Source: Methylobacterium sp. (lineage in GTDB: Bacteria; Pseudomonadota; Alphaproteobacteria; Rhizobiales; Beijerinckiaceae). From it: a DNA stretch of 64,000 bases. This document shows positions 30,218 to 38,243 of the stretch, piece by piece. Both the position numbers and the translations under genes were made by a program. Below the pieces are notes generated by a model. It worked only from the letters and a program-made list of their open reading frames with translations, was not told the origin of the DNA and did not search any database. Position 1 is the first letter of the stretch. Each line of letters starts with the position of its first letter. The stretch covers positions 434,001 to 498,000 of the forward strand of contig PERO01000020.1 of the NCBI GenBank assembly GCA_002928875.1, read 5' to 3'.

Positions 30218-30975
30218 CAGTTTCGGCCCTCCGGTCCCGAAATCCAGTCGGCCAGCGCGTTTGCGCAGGCCTCGACGAGTTTCTCGCCCTTCGCGCGCGT
30301 CGCGACCCGTGCGTCGCCGATCACGCCCGAGGGTGTCAGTTCGGCGAAGGGGCGATAGCGCGCCACCACGGGGCGCATCAGCGCTCCAGATTCGGCTTCC
30401 AGCATGCCGTAGGCCTCGGAGAGGCGCTCGCTGCGCACCTCGTCGGGCTGCAAGGCCATCATCATCGACGTCTCCACCTCGCAGGCATGCATGGTGCCGC
30501 CCTGCTTCTCGAGCAACGGCGCGATGGCGGGCTTCGCGAGTTCGAAATAGGTCAGCGCGCGGATCGAGAGCGTCGTCTCGCGCGCGAAATCCGGCAGGAA
30601 GGCGCCAAGCGCCGCGATGTTTCCGCCATGGCCGTTGACGATCAGCACGCGTTTGTATCCGTGCCGCTCGATGCTCTTCAGCAGGCTGAGCAGCACGGCG
30701 CGATAGGTCGGGATATCCAGCGTGAAGGTGCCGCCCAGCGCCATGTGATGTTCGGCCATGCCGACCCAGAGCGTCGGCGCGACGATGACCGAGCCTTCGG
30801 CCACGCGCTCGGCCGCAAGCCGGCACACGGCTTCGCAGAGATAGGTATCGACGCCGACGCCAAGATGCGGGCCATGCTGTTCCATCGAGGCCACGGGCAG
30901 GATGACCAGCGCACCCGATCGCGCGAGCGCCTGAAGCTCCGGTGCCGTGCGCTCCTTCCACATCACCGAGGCCAT
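30217..30975 (-). CDS. Creatininase-family amidohydrolase inserted in the ugp operon
   Basis: A 252-residue metal-dependent hydrolase of the creatininase/FAPy-hydrolase superfamily. Candidate metal ligands are Glu32 and His34 in SMEQHGPHL, Asp43 in GVDTYL, the His of NGHGGN and the Glu of HACEVETS. Members cleave creatinine or formamidopyrimidine-type amides; the substrate here is unknown. The start ATG 30975 overlaps the ugpA stop and the stop overlaps the ugpE start, so it is fully embedded in the uptake operon. It may process an imported glycerophospho-compound, which is inference only. Confidence 0.85.
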   Translation of the reverse strand: MASVMWKERTAPELQALARSGALVILPVASMEQHGPHLGVGVDTYLCEAVCRLAAERVAEGSVIVAPTLWVGMAEHHMALGGTFTLDIPTYRAVLLSLLKSIERHGYKRVLIVNGHGGNIAALGAFLPDFARETTLSIRALTYFELAKPAIAPLLEKQGGTMHACEVETSMMMALQPDEVRSERLSEAYGMLEAESGALMRPVVARYRPFAELTPSGVIGDARVATRAKGEKLVEACANALADWISGPEGRN

Positions 30976-31856
30976 CAATACTGCACCTTGCGTTCGACAT
31001 AACGGAACTGGATCGCGGTCAGCGCGATCACGATCACCATCAGCACCACGGATTGCGCGGCCGAGCCGCCGAGATCGCCGCCGCTCTTGCCGTCGGAGAA
31101 CACCTTGTAGACCAGCGTTTCGGTGCCCTTCGCCGGCCCGCCTTGCGTCGCGGCATCGATGATGCCGAAGGTATCGAAGAAGACATAGACGATGTTCACG
31201 ACCAGCAGGAAAAACGTCGTCGGCGAAAGAAGCGGGAAAATGATGGTCCAGAAACGGCGCATGGGCGTCGCGCCGTCAATCGCCGCCGCCTCGATCACCG
31301 ATTTCGGGATGGCCTGCAATCCGGCGAGGAAGAACAGGAAATTGTAGGAAATCTGCTTCCAGGTCGCCGCCATCACCACGAGCGCCATCGCGTGGTTCTG
31401 ATCGAGCAGCGGGTTCCACTCGAAGCCCGCCGCGCGGATCGCCTGGCTCACGAGGCCGAGCGAGGGCTGGAACATGAAGAGCCAGAGCACGCCGGCAATC
31501 GCCGGAGCCACGGCATAGGGCCAGATCAGCAAGGTCTTGTAGCCGGTCGCGAACTTGATGTGCTTGTCGGCCTGCACCGCGAAGAGCAGCGCGATGGAGA
31601 GCGAGAAGAAGGCCACCAGCGACGAGAAGATCGCCGTGGTCAGCATCGTGCGGTAGTACTCCCCCTTTGCAAAGAGGATCTGGTAATTCTCGAACCAGAC
31701 GAACTCGGTCGAGAGCCCGAAGGCATCCTGCACGAGGAAGCTCTGCCACACCGCCTGCCCGGCCGGCAGGTAGAAGAAGATCAGCGTCACCAGCAATTGC
31801 GGCGCGAGCAGCAGGAACGGCAACAGCTTGCCGTGGAACACCACGCGCTTTTCCAT
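30975..31856 (-). CDS. ugpA: UgpA, membrane subunit of the glycerol-3-phosphate ABC importer
   Basis: A 293-residue permease that pairs with UgpE. It has six helices and the coupling loop [28 protein letters not shown] strong GGGGAGGGGTGAGG precedes ATG 31856. It follows ugpB after a 68-base gap that holds a hairpin, and its stop overlaps the creatininase-family start. Sequence pattern ([23 protein letters not shown]) matches UgpA well. Confidence 0.93.
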   Translation of the reverse strand: MEKRVVFHGKLLPFLLLAPQLLVTLIFFYLPAGQAVWQSFLVQDAFGLSTEFVWFENYQILFAKGEYYRTMLTTAIFSSLVAFFSLSIALLFAVQADKHIKFATGYKTLLIWPYAVAPAIAGVLWLFMFQPSLGLVSQAIRAAGFEWNPLLDQNHAMALVVMAATWKQISYNFLFFLAGLQAIPKSVIEAAAIDGATPMRRFWTIIFPLLSPTTFFLLVVNIVYVFFDTFGIIDAATQGGPAKGTETLVYKVFSDGKSGGDLGGSAAQSVVLMVIVIALTAIQFRYVERKVQY

Positions 31857-31883
31857 GCCTCACCCCTCCCCCGCGACATGAAA

Positions 31884-31910
31884 CGGCCGGGCGCTTGTGA
31901 CGCCCGGCCG
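31884..31910 (-). terminator. Intercistronic hairpin after ugpB
   Basis: A perfect 10-bp stem, CGGCCGGGCG (31884-31893) and CGCCCGGCCG (31901-31910), with a 7-base loop lies between ugpB and ugpA. There is only a short T-run on the minus strand, so partial termination or 3'-end protection is likely. That would give more binding protein than permease, as is usual in such operons. Confidence 0.6.
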
Positions 31911-31924
31911 CGGATTGTCAGACC

Positions 31925-33247
31925 TCAGCGCGAGACCGTGCGCTCGAACTGGCGCAGCATCTCGTTGCCCCGCGAAGCGGCAGCGTCCATCGCTTCCTTC
32001 GCGGTCTTCTTGCCCGTGAGCGCCGCCTCGTATTCCTCGGCCCAGATGTCGCGGATCTGCACGAGACCCCCGAAGCGCAGGCCGCGCGAATTTTCCGTCG
32101 GCTCCTTGTTGTTGAGCTGGAGCAGCGGCGTCTCGAGATGCGGGTTCTGCGTGTAGAAGCCCGAGGCCTTCACCTTCTCGTAGGCCGCCTTGGTGATCGG
32201 GAGATAGCCCGATTCCGTGTGCAGCTTCACCTGGCGATCCACATTCGACAGGAAGGAGAAGAACTTCGCGACACCCTTGTATTCATCCGCCTTCTTGCCG
32301 CCCATCACCCAGAGCGAGGCTCCGCCGATGATCGAGTTCTGCGGCGCGCCGGCGACATCCGGGTAATACGGCATCACGGCATTGCCCCATTCGAATTTCG
32401 CATTCGCGCGGACATTGCCGAAGAAGGCCGAGGAGGTGAGGAAGAGCGGGCATTCGCCCGAGGTGAAGCGGCCTTCACCGGTGTTCGTGCGGCCGGAATA
32501 ATCGAAGGTCTTGTCCTTCTGCAGTTCCACGAGGTTCTGGAGATGGCGGACATAGAGCGGCGCGTTGACCTGGAAGGTCGTGTCGAAACCATCCATGCCG
32601 TTGGCCTTGGTGCCGATCGGCGTGTTGTGCCAGGCGCCGAGCTGCTCGATGTTGAGCCAGGTGATCCAGGCCGAGGAGAACCCGCAATTGGGGCTCACGG
32701 TCTTGAGCTTCTTTGCGGCGTCGAACACTTCCGGCCAGGTCTTCGGCGGCTTGTCCGGATCGAGGCCAGCCTTGCGGAACTGGTCCTTGTTGATCCACAT
32801 CACGGCCGAGGACGAGTTGAAGGGGAACGACAGCATCTCGCCCTTCACGGTGGAATAATAGCCCGTGATGGCCGGCAGGTAGCTCTTGGGATCGAAAGGT
32901 TCGCCGGCTTCCTTCATCAGGTCCTGCACGGGCTTGATCGCGCCCTTGGCGCCCATCATCGTCGCGGTACCGACCTCGAAGACCTGCAGGATATGCGGCG
33001 CGTTGCCGGCGCGGAAGGCGGCGATGCCGGCATTCAGCGTATCCGGGTACGAACCCTTGTAGGTCGGGACGACCTTGTATTCCTTCTGGCTCTGGTTGAA
33101 CTCCTCCGCGAGCCGCACGATGACGTCATTGTTCGCACCCGTCATGGCGTGCCACCATTGCAACTCCACCTGGGCGAAGGCCGGCGTAGCACCGAGAGCC
33201 GCGAGCGCGAAGGCCGCTCCGGTGAGGAGACGACGATTGATGGTCAT
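31925..33247 (-). CDS. ugpB: UgpB, periplasmic sn-glycerol-3-phosphate-binding protein
   Basis: A 440-residue solute-binding protein. A 25-residue Sec signal peptide ends in TPAFA. The mature protein follows UgpB along its length: WWHAMTGANNDVIVRLAEEFN, VPTYKGSYPDTLNAGIAAFR, APHILQVFEVGTATMM, PQNSIIGGASLWVM and GYLPITKAAYEKV. It captures glycerol-3-phosphate or glycerophosphodiesters such as glycerophosphocholine. ATG 33247 with AAGGAGG upstream. First gene of the operon, behind a tandem PHO box, so phosphate-starvation control is likely. Confidence 0.95.
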   Translation of the reverse strand: MTINRRLLTGAAFALAALGATPAFAQVELQWWHAMTGANNDVIVRLAEEFNQSQKEYKVVPTYKGSYPDTLNAGIAAFRAGNAPHILQVFEVGTATMMGAKGAIKPVQDLMKEAGEPFDPKSYLPAITGYYSTVKGEMLSFPFNSSSAVMWINKDQFRKAGLDPDKPPKTWPEVFDAAKKLKTVSPNCGFSSAWITWLNIEQLGAWHNTPIGTKANGMDGFDTTFQVNAPLYVRHLQNLVELQKDKTFDYSGRTNTGEGRFTSGECPLFLTSSAFFGNVRANAKFEWGNAVMPYYPDVAGAPQNSIIGGASLWVMGGKKADEYKGVAKFFSFLSNVDRQVKLHTESGYLPITKAAYEKVKASGFYTQNPHLETPLLQLNNKEPTENSRGLRFGGLVQIRDIWAEEYEAALTGKKTAKEAMDAAASRGNEMLRQFERTVSR

Positions 33248-33305
33248 GAAACGATCCTCCTTGGCCGCCCTGTCTCGTGTCGTTGTGCGGCACTGCAAGG
33301 CCGCG

Positions 33306-33360
33306 CTTATCTGCAGGGTCGACGACAGGTTCATGAAAGGACAATGTCAGCTTGATGACA
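33306..33360 (-). promoter_or_regulatory. Tandem PHO box (PhoB sites) and -10 region of the ugp operon
   Basis: On the minus strand four 7-base half sites recur every 11 bases: TGTCATC (33360-33354), TGACATT (33349-33343), TTTCATG (33338-33332) and TGTCGTC (33327-33321). This is the direct-repeat, 4-base-linker layout of PhoB boxes. A -10-like GATAAG sits at 33311-33306, ten bases after the last half site, with ugpB starting at 33247. Phosphate control of ugp genes is established in other bacteria. Confidence 0.65.
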
Positions 33361-33420
33361 AGAGGCAGTTCTTCGCCGGCAACATGGAACCGAACAGCCG
33401 GTACATCGCAGAGGAGCGGA

Positions 33421-33690
33421 CTGGCGATCCCGACAGGATTCGAACCATCCGTCGAGCCCCGGCGAAGACGGGACGCGGAAAACACAGGTTCGAACAGCCC
33501 TTGGCAGAAGCTGGCGATCCCGACAGGATTCGAACCACCCGTCGAGCCCTGGCGAAGACGGGACGCGGAAACCACAGGTTCGAACAGCCCTCGGCAGAAG
33601 CTGGCGATCCCGACAGGATTCGAACCACCCGTCGAGCCCTGGCGAAGACGGGACGCGGAAAACACAGGTTCGAACAGCCCTTGGCAGAAG
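33421..33690 (-). repeat. Three 90-bp tandem repeats containing the tRNA-Arg 3' end (rtT-like)
   Basis: Three units (33421-33510, 33511-33600, 33601-33690) are about 97-98 percent identical, and a fourth partial copy of 26 bases is the 3' end of the tRNA gene itself (33691-33716). Read on the tRNA strand, each unit carries the T-loop, the 3' T-stem, the 3' acceptor strand and CCA, then about 64 bases of unique spacer. Each also holds an 8-bp inverted pair, TTCGAACC and GGTTCGAA. E. coli tyrT has the same design, with 178-bp repeats bearing the last 19 bases of tRNA-Tyr (rtT RNA). Degenerate remnants may extend to about 33375. Confidence 0.92.
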
Positions 33691-33691
33691 C

Positions 33692-33768
33692 TGGCGATCC
33701 CGACAGGATTCGAACCTGTGACCTACAGTTTAGGAAACTGCCGCTCTATCCTGCTGAGCTACGGGACC
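33692..33768 (-). tRNA. tRNA-Arg (anticodon CCT)
   Basis: A 77-base gene with CCA encoded. The acceptor stem is GGTCCCG with CGGGATC (one G-T pair). The D arm is GCTC/GAGC, the anticodon loop TTCCTAA between ACAGTT-side and AACTGT-side stems, and the T arm ACAGG-TTCGAAT-CCTGT. Anticodon CCT reads the rare Arg codon AGG. The gene is followed at once by the 90-bp repeats and is divergent from the SNase-like gene. Confidence 0.95.
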
Positions 33769-33803
33769 TTTCCGGCCGAGCGCTCCTAGCAGGTTTTCGC
33801 GCG

Positions 33804-34655
33804 CTGCGCATCCCTCTCCTGCGGCGTCTCGCGACCCTTCTGGCGCTGGCCGGTCCCGCGATGGCACAAACCGTGCCGCAGACCCCAACGCAGGTTCCCG
33901 CCTCCCGGCTCTGCGACCCCGAAGGCGCGATCCCGGCCGAGGTGCGGCGCATCGCGCCCGATGGCACGATCGCGCTCGCGGAAGGCCCCGTCCTGCGCCT
34001 CGCGAACATCGTCTGGCCGGACAAGCTCGAGCCGAACCTGCGGGAAAAACTGGCGAACGGGCTTGCGGAAACGCTGCGCGGCCAGCGCATCAGCTGGAAG
34101 CCGGTCGCGCCGCCGGACCGATGGGACACGACGCCGGCCTTCCTCTTCGTGCGCGAGCCCGATTCGGAGGCGGGACCCGCCTTGCCGCCGTTCTGGCTGC
34201 AGGCCGGCATGGTGGAAGCCGGGCTGGTGCCCGCCTGGCCGGATATCCCCGGCTGCTGGGACGATCTCGTCGCGCATGAGGCCATCGCGATCGCGCGGCG
34301 GCGCGGCCATTGGGCCCCGCGCGTCCAGGCGTCGCGACTGTCCGGCATAGAGGCTGAGGCCGCCCGCCATGCTGGCCGCCGCATGGTGGTGATCTGGACG
34401 CTCGCGCATGTGCGGCCATGGCGCGAGATCTACTATCTGAACATCCAGGGCATGCGGCGCGGCGGGGCGTCGCTCTCGGCGACGGCCAACACGATCTCGG
34501 CCCTCACCCGGCGAGGAATGCCGCCGGATCTGCTGGCGAACCGCCGCGTCATCGTGCGGTTCACGGTGCCGCGCGAGGGGCTCCGGCGCACGCGGCTCGA
34601 AAGCGCGGATCATCTCACGCCGCTCGAAAAGACCGGTTTCGCATCACAGCGATGA
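33804..34655 (+). CDS. Exported staphylococcal-nuclease-like (TNase) domain protein
   Basis: About 283 residues with a degenerate SNase fold: VLRLANIVWPDKLEP in place of VRLxGIDAPE, and CWDDLVAHEAIAIARRRGHWAP in place of the helix before GLWA. Whether it cuts nucleic acid is unclear. The first ATG in frame is 33861, but it lies at the end of a good signal peptide (LRIPLLRRLATLLALAGPAMA, cut before QT). I therefore begin at CTG 33804, ten bases after an AGCAGG; there is no ATG, GTG or TTG between. The stop overlaps the protease start as ATGA. The start codon is uncertain. Confidence 0.65.
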   Translation: MRIPLLRRLATLLALAGPAMAQTVPQTPTQVPASRLCDPEGAIPAEVRRIAPDGTIALAEGPVLRLANIVWPDKLEPNLREKLANGLAETLRGQRISWKPVAPPDRWDTTPAFLFVREPDSEAGPALPPFWLQAGMVEAGLVPAWPDIPGCWDDLVAHEAIAIARRRGHWAPRVQASRLSGIEAEAARHAGRRMVVIWTLAHVRPWREIYYLNIQGMRRGGASLSATANTISALTRRGMPPDLLANRRVIVRFTVPREGLRRTRLESADHLTPLEKTGFASQR

Positions 34656-36229
34656 CACAATCGCCACGCCACGATAGAGAGACCGGGATCTGCCGATCAA
34701 GCCTCGATGTCCCGGCCATTCGCAATCTGATGCTCCTGACGACCGTGCATTTCCAGGTTTTTCCATCCGCGCTCCCGCGCGCGCTTGTGCCGGTCATGCT
34801 CGCGGGCCTGCTGGTGGCCTGCGTGAGCGACACGATTCCCGTGACGACGGATGAGCCGCTGCGCGTCGAACTACCGGGCACCACGCCGGCGCTCGAGCCG
34901 GGTTCGGCGCTGGAGCGCGAGCATCAGCGGCTCATCCGGAGCTTCGGCGGGGAATACCGCGCGCCGCGCCTGCAGGCCCTGCTGTCCGAGATCGCCAACC
35001 GGCTCCGGCTCGTCTCGGATCGGCCCAACGAGACCTATCGGGTCACCATTCTCAATTCGCCGAGCGTGAATGCCTTCGCGCTGCCCAACGGGTATGTGTA
35101 TGTGACGCGCGGCCTGCTGGCGCTGGCCAACGACACCGCCGAGGCCGCATCCGTGATCGCGCACGAGATCGCCCATGTTACAGGCCGGCATGCGCTGGAG
35201 CGCGCCGAACTCGAAAGCCGCTCGGTGCTGGTGAGCCGCGTGCATTCGGAAGTGCTGGCCAATCCCGGCGCGAGCCGGCTGATGCGCGATCAGGGTCGCA
35301 TCGCGCTCGCAAGCTTCTCGCGCCAGCAGGAAATCGATGCGGATGAACTCGGCGTGCGCGCCATCGCGAAGGCGGGTTACGAGGCGCATGGCGCGGTGCG
35401 CTTCCTCGTGGCGCTCGATCGCACGAGCCGCATGCGCAACAGCGTCGAAGACTCCAACGTCTCCGAGAAGAACGACATCCTGTCGACCCACCCCACCACC
35501 CCCGAGCGGCTCGACCGGGCCATTGCGGTTGCGCGGCAATTTGGCGCACCGGGCGTGGGGGAGGCCAACCGGATGCAATGGCTGCAGGCCATCAACGGCA
35601 TCGCCTATGGCGAGGATGCCAATCAGGGCCTGATCCGCGGGCGCAGCTTCCTGCATCCGCGGCTGCGCTTCACCTTCGATGCACCGGAAGGCTTCGCGCT
35701 GGAGAACTCGCCGCACGCGATTCTCGGCGTTTCGCCCGGTGGCACGGAGGCGCTGCGGCTCGATTCCTCGCGCGGCGAGGCGGATCGACCGCTGAAGGCG
35801 CTGCTGGCCCTCAACCCGATCGAGGGCATCGCCATCACCGACCTTCAGGACACGACGGTCGGCAACCTGCCGGCCGCCATGGGCCTCGCGCGCGGGCCGG
35901 ACTGGACCTTCCGCGTGGTGCTGATCCGGGTCGGCGAGAATGTCTTCCGGTTCATCTTCGCCGCGCAGAATCTCAGCGCCGAGGCCGACCAGCGCTTCCT
36001 CGCGGTGGTGAACAGCTTCCGGCAACTCAGCGAGGATGAGGCGAAGCGCCTGCGCGGCCAGCGGATCGGCCTGATGATGGCCCGCGCCGGCGACCGGCCG
36101 GAGGACCTTGTCGTCGCGCATATGCCGAATGTGCCGCAAGGGCTGGAGCGGTTCTACGTGCTGAACGGGCTCACGCCGGACGACATGCTCGTGCCCGGCC
36201 AGCAATACAAGATCATCGTCGGCGGCTGA
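34652..36229 (+). CDS. M48-family metalloprotease lipoprotein, BepA-like
   Basis: A periplasmic zinc protease of about 525 residues. The zinc site is SVIAHEIAHVTGRHALERAE, with a downstream Glu in QQEIDADELGV. A lipobox (LAGLLVAC) suggests lipid anchoring. The C-terminal LNGLTPDDMLVPGQQYKIIV looks like a LysM-like cell-wall contact. It probably handles outer-membrane protein quality. The ATG at 34652 overlaps the previous stop, but ATG 34730 would give a more normal signal-peptide length. It is convergent with the heat-shock sigma factor gene, stops abutting. Confidence 0.88.
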   Translation: MTQSPRHDRETGICRSSLDVPAIRNLMLLTTVHFQVFPSALPRALVPVMLAGLLVACVSDTIPVTTDEPLRVELPGTTPALEPGSALEREHQRLIRSFGGEYRAPRLQALLSEIANRLRLVSDRPNETYRVTILNSPSVNAFALPNGYVYVTRGLLALANDTAEAASVIAHEIAHVTGRHALERAELESRSVLVSRVHSEVLANPGASRLMRDQGRIALASFSRQQEIDADELGVRAIAKAGYEAHGAVRFLVALDRTSRMRNSVEDSNVSEKNDILSTHPTTPERLDRAIAVARQFGAPGVGEANRMQWLQAINGIAYGEDANQGLIRGRSFLHPRLRFTFDAPEGFALENSPHAILGVSPGGTEALRLDSSRGEADRPLKALLALNPIEGIAITDLQDTTVGNLPAAMGLARGPDWTFRVVLIRVGENVFRFIFAAQNLSAEADQRFLAVVNSFRQLSEDEAKRLRGQRIGLMMARAGDRPEDLVVAHMPNVPQGLERFYVLNGLTPDDMLVPGQQYKIIVGG

Positions 36230-37108
36230 TCAGCCGGTGACCGCTGCCGCTTCCGCATAACGCGGATTGCGCTCGATCAGCGCCTTCTTCAGCTTTTCCA
36301 GCGCGCGATTCTCGATCTGGCGAACCCGCTCCTTGGAGATGCCGAGCTTGGAGCCCAGAGCTTCCAGCGTCTCGCCCTCCTCGGAGAGCCGGCGCTCGCG
36401 CAGGATGCGCAATTCCCGCTCGGAAAGGACGGTCATCGCCGATTGCAGCCAGTCGTAACGGCGCTCGGTGTCGATCTGGTCGCCCACCAGTTCATCCGGC
36501 AACGGCTTGTCGTCGGCGAAGAAATCGAGGCGGACGGAATCGGACGAATCCTCCTCCGAGACAGGGGCGTGAAGCGACATGTCCGGCGCGGACAGGCGCG
36601 CTTCCATGGCCATCACATCAGCCTTCTGAACACCGACCGCCGCCGCGATTTCGGCATGCACATCGACATTGGGGTCGCCATCCGCCTTCTGGAGGATGCG
36701 CAGGCGCAGGCGACGCAGGTTGAAGAACAGGGCCTTCTGGGCCGAACTCGTCCCGCCGCGCACGATGGACCAGTTGCGCAGCACGAAATCCTGGATGGAG
36801 GCCCGGATCCACCAGGTGGCATAGGTGGAGAAGCGGACTTCCCGATCGGGCTCGAAGCGGGCCGCGGCCTCCAGCAGGCCGACATGGCCCTCCTGGATCA
36901 GATCGGAGACGGGCAGGCCGTAATTGCGGAAACGGGCGGCAATGGCAATCACGAGGCGCATATGCGCGGTGGTCAGCTGATGGAGGGCGTCCTTGTCTTG
37001 GTGATCCCGCCAGCGCACCGCGAGCGCATGCTCGTTTTCGCGCGTGAGAAAGGGGGCGTCCATGGCCGCCCGGACAAACGATCGACGAACTCCATCGAGC
37101 TGCGCCAT
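36230..37108 (-). CDS. rpoH: RpoH-type heat-shock sigma factor
   Basis: A 292-residue sigma-70-family factor. Region 2 has DLIQEGHVGLLEAAARFEPDREVRFSTYATWWIRASIQDFVLRN. The RpoH box reads QKALFFNLRRLR. Region 4 ends the protein (ALGSKLGISKERVRQIENRALEKLKKAL). The gene order with M48 protease, carD and fdxA points to the RpoH2 type, which in Rhizobiales serves general and oxidative stress. A GGGGAGG lies seven bases before ATG 37108. Assignment as RpoH2 over RpoH1 is inference. Confidence 0.92.
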   Translation of the reverse strand: MAQLDGVRRSFVRAAMDAPFLTRENEHALAVRWRDHQDKDALHQLTTAHMRLVIAIAARFRNYGLPVSDLIQEGHVGLLEAAARFEPDREVRFSTYATWWIRASIQDFVLRNWSIVRGGTSSAQKALFFNLRRLRLRILQKADGDPNVDVHAEIAAAVGVQKADVMAMEARLSAPDMSLHAPVSEEDSSDSVRLDFFADDKPLPDELVGDQIDTERRYDWLQSAMTVLSERELRILRERRLSEEGETLEALGSKLGISKERVRQIENRALEKLKKALIERNPRYAEAAAVTG

Positions 37109-37280
37109 TCGTGACCTCCCCGTGTCACTTGTTTCGAGAGGGTACGCGGCGGGGTCGCGCGCGGATCACCCGCGCTAAAGGATTCTTTCGAAACAGGAAT
37201 TGCCGAACCGGATTGGCCAACCCGAAATCCGCACGGGCCGAACGCGATGGCCTGCCCTGCGAAGGCAAGCGCCGGGCGAC

Positions 37281-37311
37281 AAAAAAGGCCCGCCGGTGAG
37301 GGCGGGCCTTT
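37281..37311 (-). terminator. Rho-independent terminator of carD
   Basis: A perfect 11-bp stem, AAAGGCCCGCC (37284-37294) and GGCGGGCCTTT (37301-37311), with a 6-base loop. On the minus strand it is followed by a run of T (37286-37281). It sits 26 bases after the carD stop. Confidence 0.9.
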
Positions 37312-37336
37312 CTGAAACTGGCGAAAAGGGGCCCGA

Positions 37337-37915
37337 TCAGGCCGCTTCGTCGCTCGCATCGTCGTTGTCGGCATCGCCAGCCTCGGCACCCCGGGTGCGG
37401 CGCGGGCTCTTGGCAAGGCTCGTCTCGACGCGCTTCATGGCTTCGGTCTCGGTCGAGCCATCGACCGCGGCGATTTCGTCCACGAGGCGCGCGAGCGCCG
37501 TCTCGAACAGCTGGCGCTCCGAATAGGATTGCTCCGGCTGGGCTTCCGAACGGTAGAGATCGCGCACGACCTCGGCGACCGCGATGAGATCGCCAGAATT
37601 GATCTTCGCTTCGTATTCCTGGGCGCGCCGGCTCCACATCGTGCGCTTGATGCGCGCGCGGCCGGTCAGCACATCCAGGGCCTTGGCGATGGCGGATTCT
37701 TCCGACAGCTTCCGCATGCCCACGCTGGCGGCTTTCGCCACCGGAACGCGCAACGTCATCTTTTCCTTCGCGAAATTCACCACGAACAATTCGAGCTTGA
37801 AGCCCGCGATCTCCTGCTCCTCGATCGCCGTCACCTGGCCCACACCATGGGCCGGATAGACAATGAATTCACCCGGCTTGAACACATCCCGCTGCGTCGT
37901 CTTCTTGGTGCTCAT
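37337..37915 (-). CDS. CarD-family RNA-polymerase-binding transcription regulator
   Basis: A 192-residue CarD/CdnL protein. The N-terminal Tudor-like RNAP-interaction domain begins FKPGEFIVYPAHGVGQVTAIEEQEIAG, and the helical DNA-facing part holds the Trp in IKRTMWSRRAQEYEAKINSGD that stabilises the open promoter bubble. An acidic tail (DADNDDASDEAA) ends it. The frame extends upstream, but relatives start at MSTKKTTQRDVFKPG (ATG 37915). A strong terminator follows. Confidence 0.93.
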   Translation of the reverse strand: MSTKKTTQRDVFKPGEFIVYPAHGVGQVTAIEEQEIAGFKLELFVVNFAKEKMTLRVPVAKAASVGMRKLSEESAIAKALDVLTGRARIKRTMWSRRAQEYEAKINSGDLIAVAEVVRDLYRSEAQPEQSYSERQLFETALARLVDEIAAVDGSTETEAMKRVETSLAKSPRRTRGAEAGDADNDDASDEAA

Positions 37916-38243
37916 TTCATCCTCTTGTCGCCGCGCGCCGCTTGCGCGAGGGCAGGGCGAGAGTGGCGTGCATTCGGCACGCGAAACCAAAGACCCGATC
38001 CGGCGCTAGCTGCCGAAGCGGGGGCTCTACAGACCGAGCGGAGGCACACCTCTCCACGAGACAGAAAAACCGCCCCGAGCGCCGAAAGGCACCGGAGCCG
38101 GCAAGACCGATCAAAGTGAAGGATATGGGCGCAAAGAGAGTGCCACCGAATTCGCCTGTTGATTGTGCATAGCACGAAAAACGGGGAAAATCAAAAGACG
38201 CGGCCTCCGCCGGTCTCCCCCTTAAGGCGAATGGTTAACGGCC
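37916..38243. other. Gene-free segment between carD and fdxA
   Basis: 328 bases with no credible gene. It holds the carD upstream region and the fdxA 3' end, with a terminator at 38192-38216. A moderately AT-rich run near 38120-38200 is the likeliest site of the carD promoter, but no consensus boxes stand out. Confidence 0.5.
38192..38216 (-). terminator. Rho-independent terminator of fdxA
   Basis: On the minus strand AGAC and CGGC (38216-38209) pair with GCCG and GTCT (38204-38196), with a 4-base loop and one bulged base, followed by TTTT. It lies 28 bases past the fdxA stop. Confidence 0.65.

Noticed and set aside
33421-33690. Possible CRISPR array
   Set aside because: The whole 90-base unit is repeated, with no variable spacers, and it contains a tRNA 3' end. 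No cas genes are present.
33352-33789. Open frame with a repeated 30-residue unit across the tRNA and its repeats
   Set aside because: It is a by-product of a 90-base repeat (a multiple of three) and reads antisense through tRNA-Arg. Such peptides from tRNA antisense strands are common false genes.
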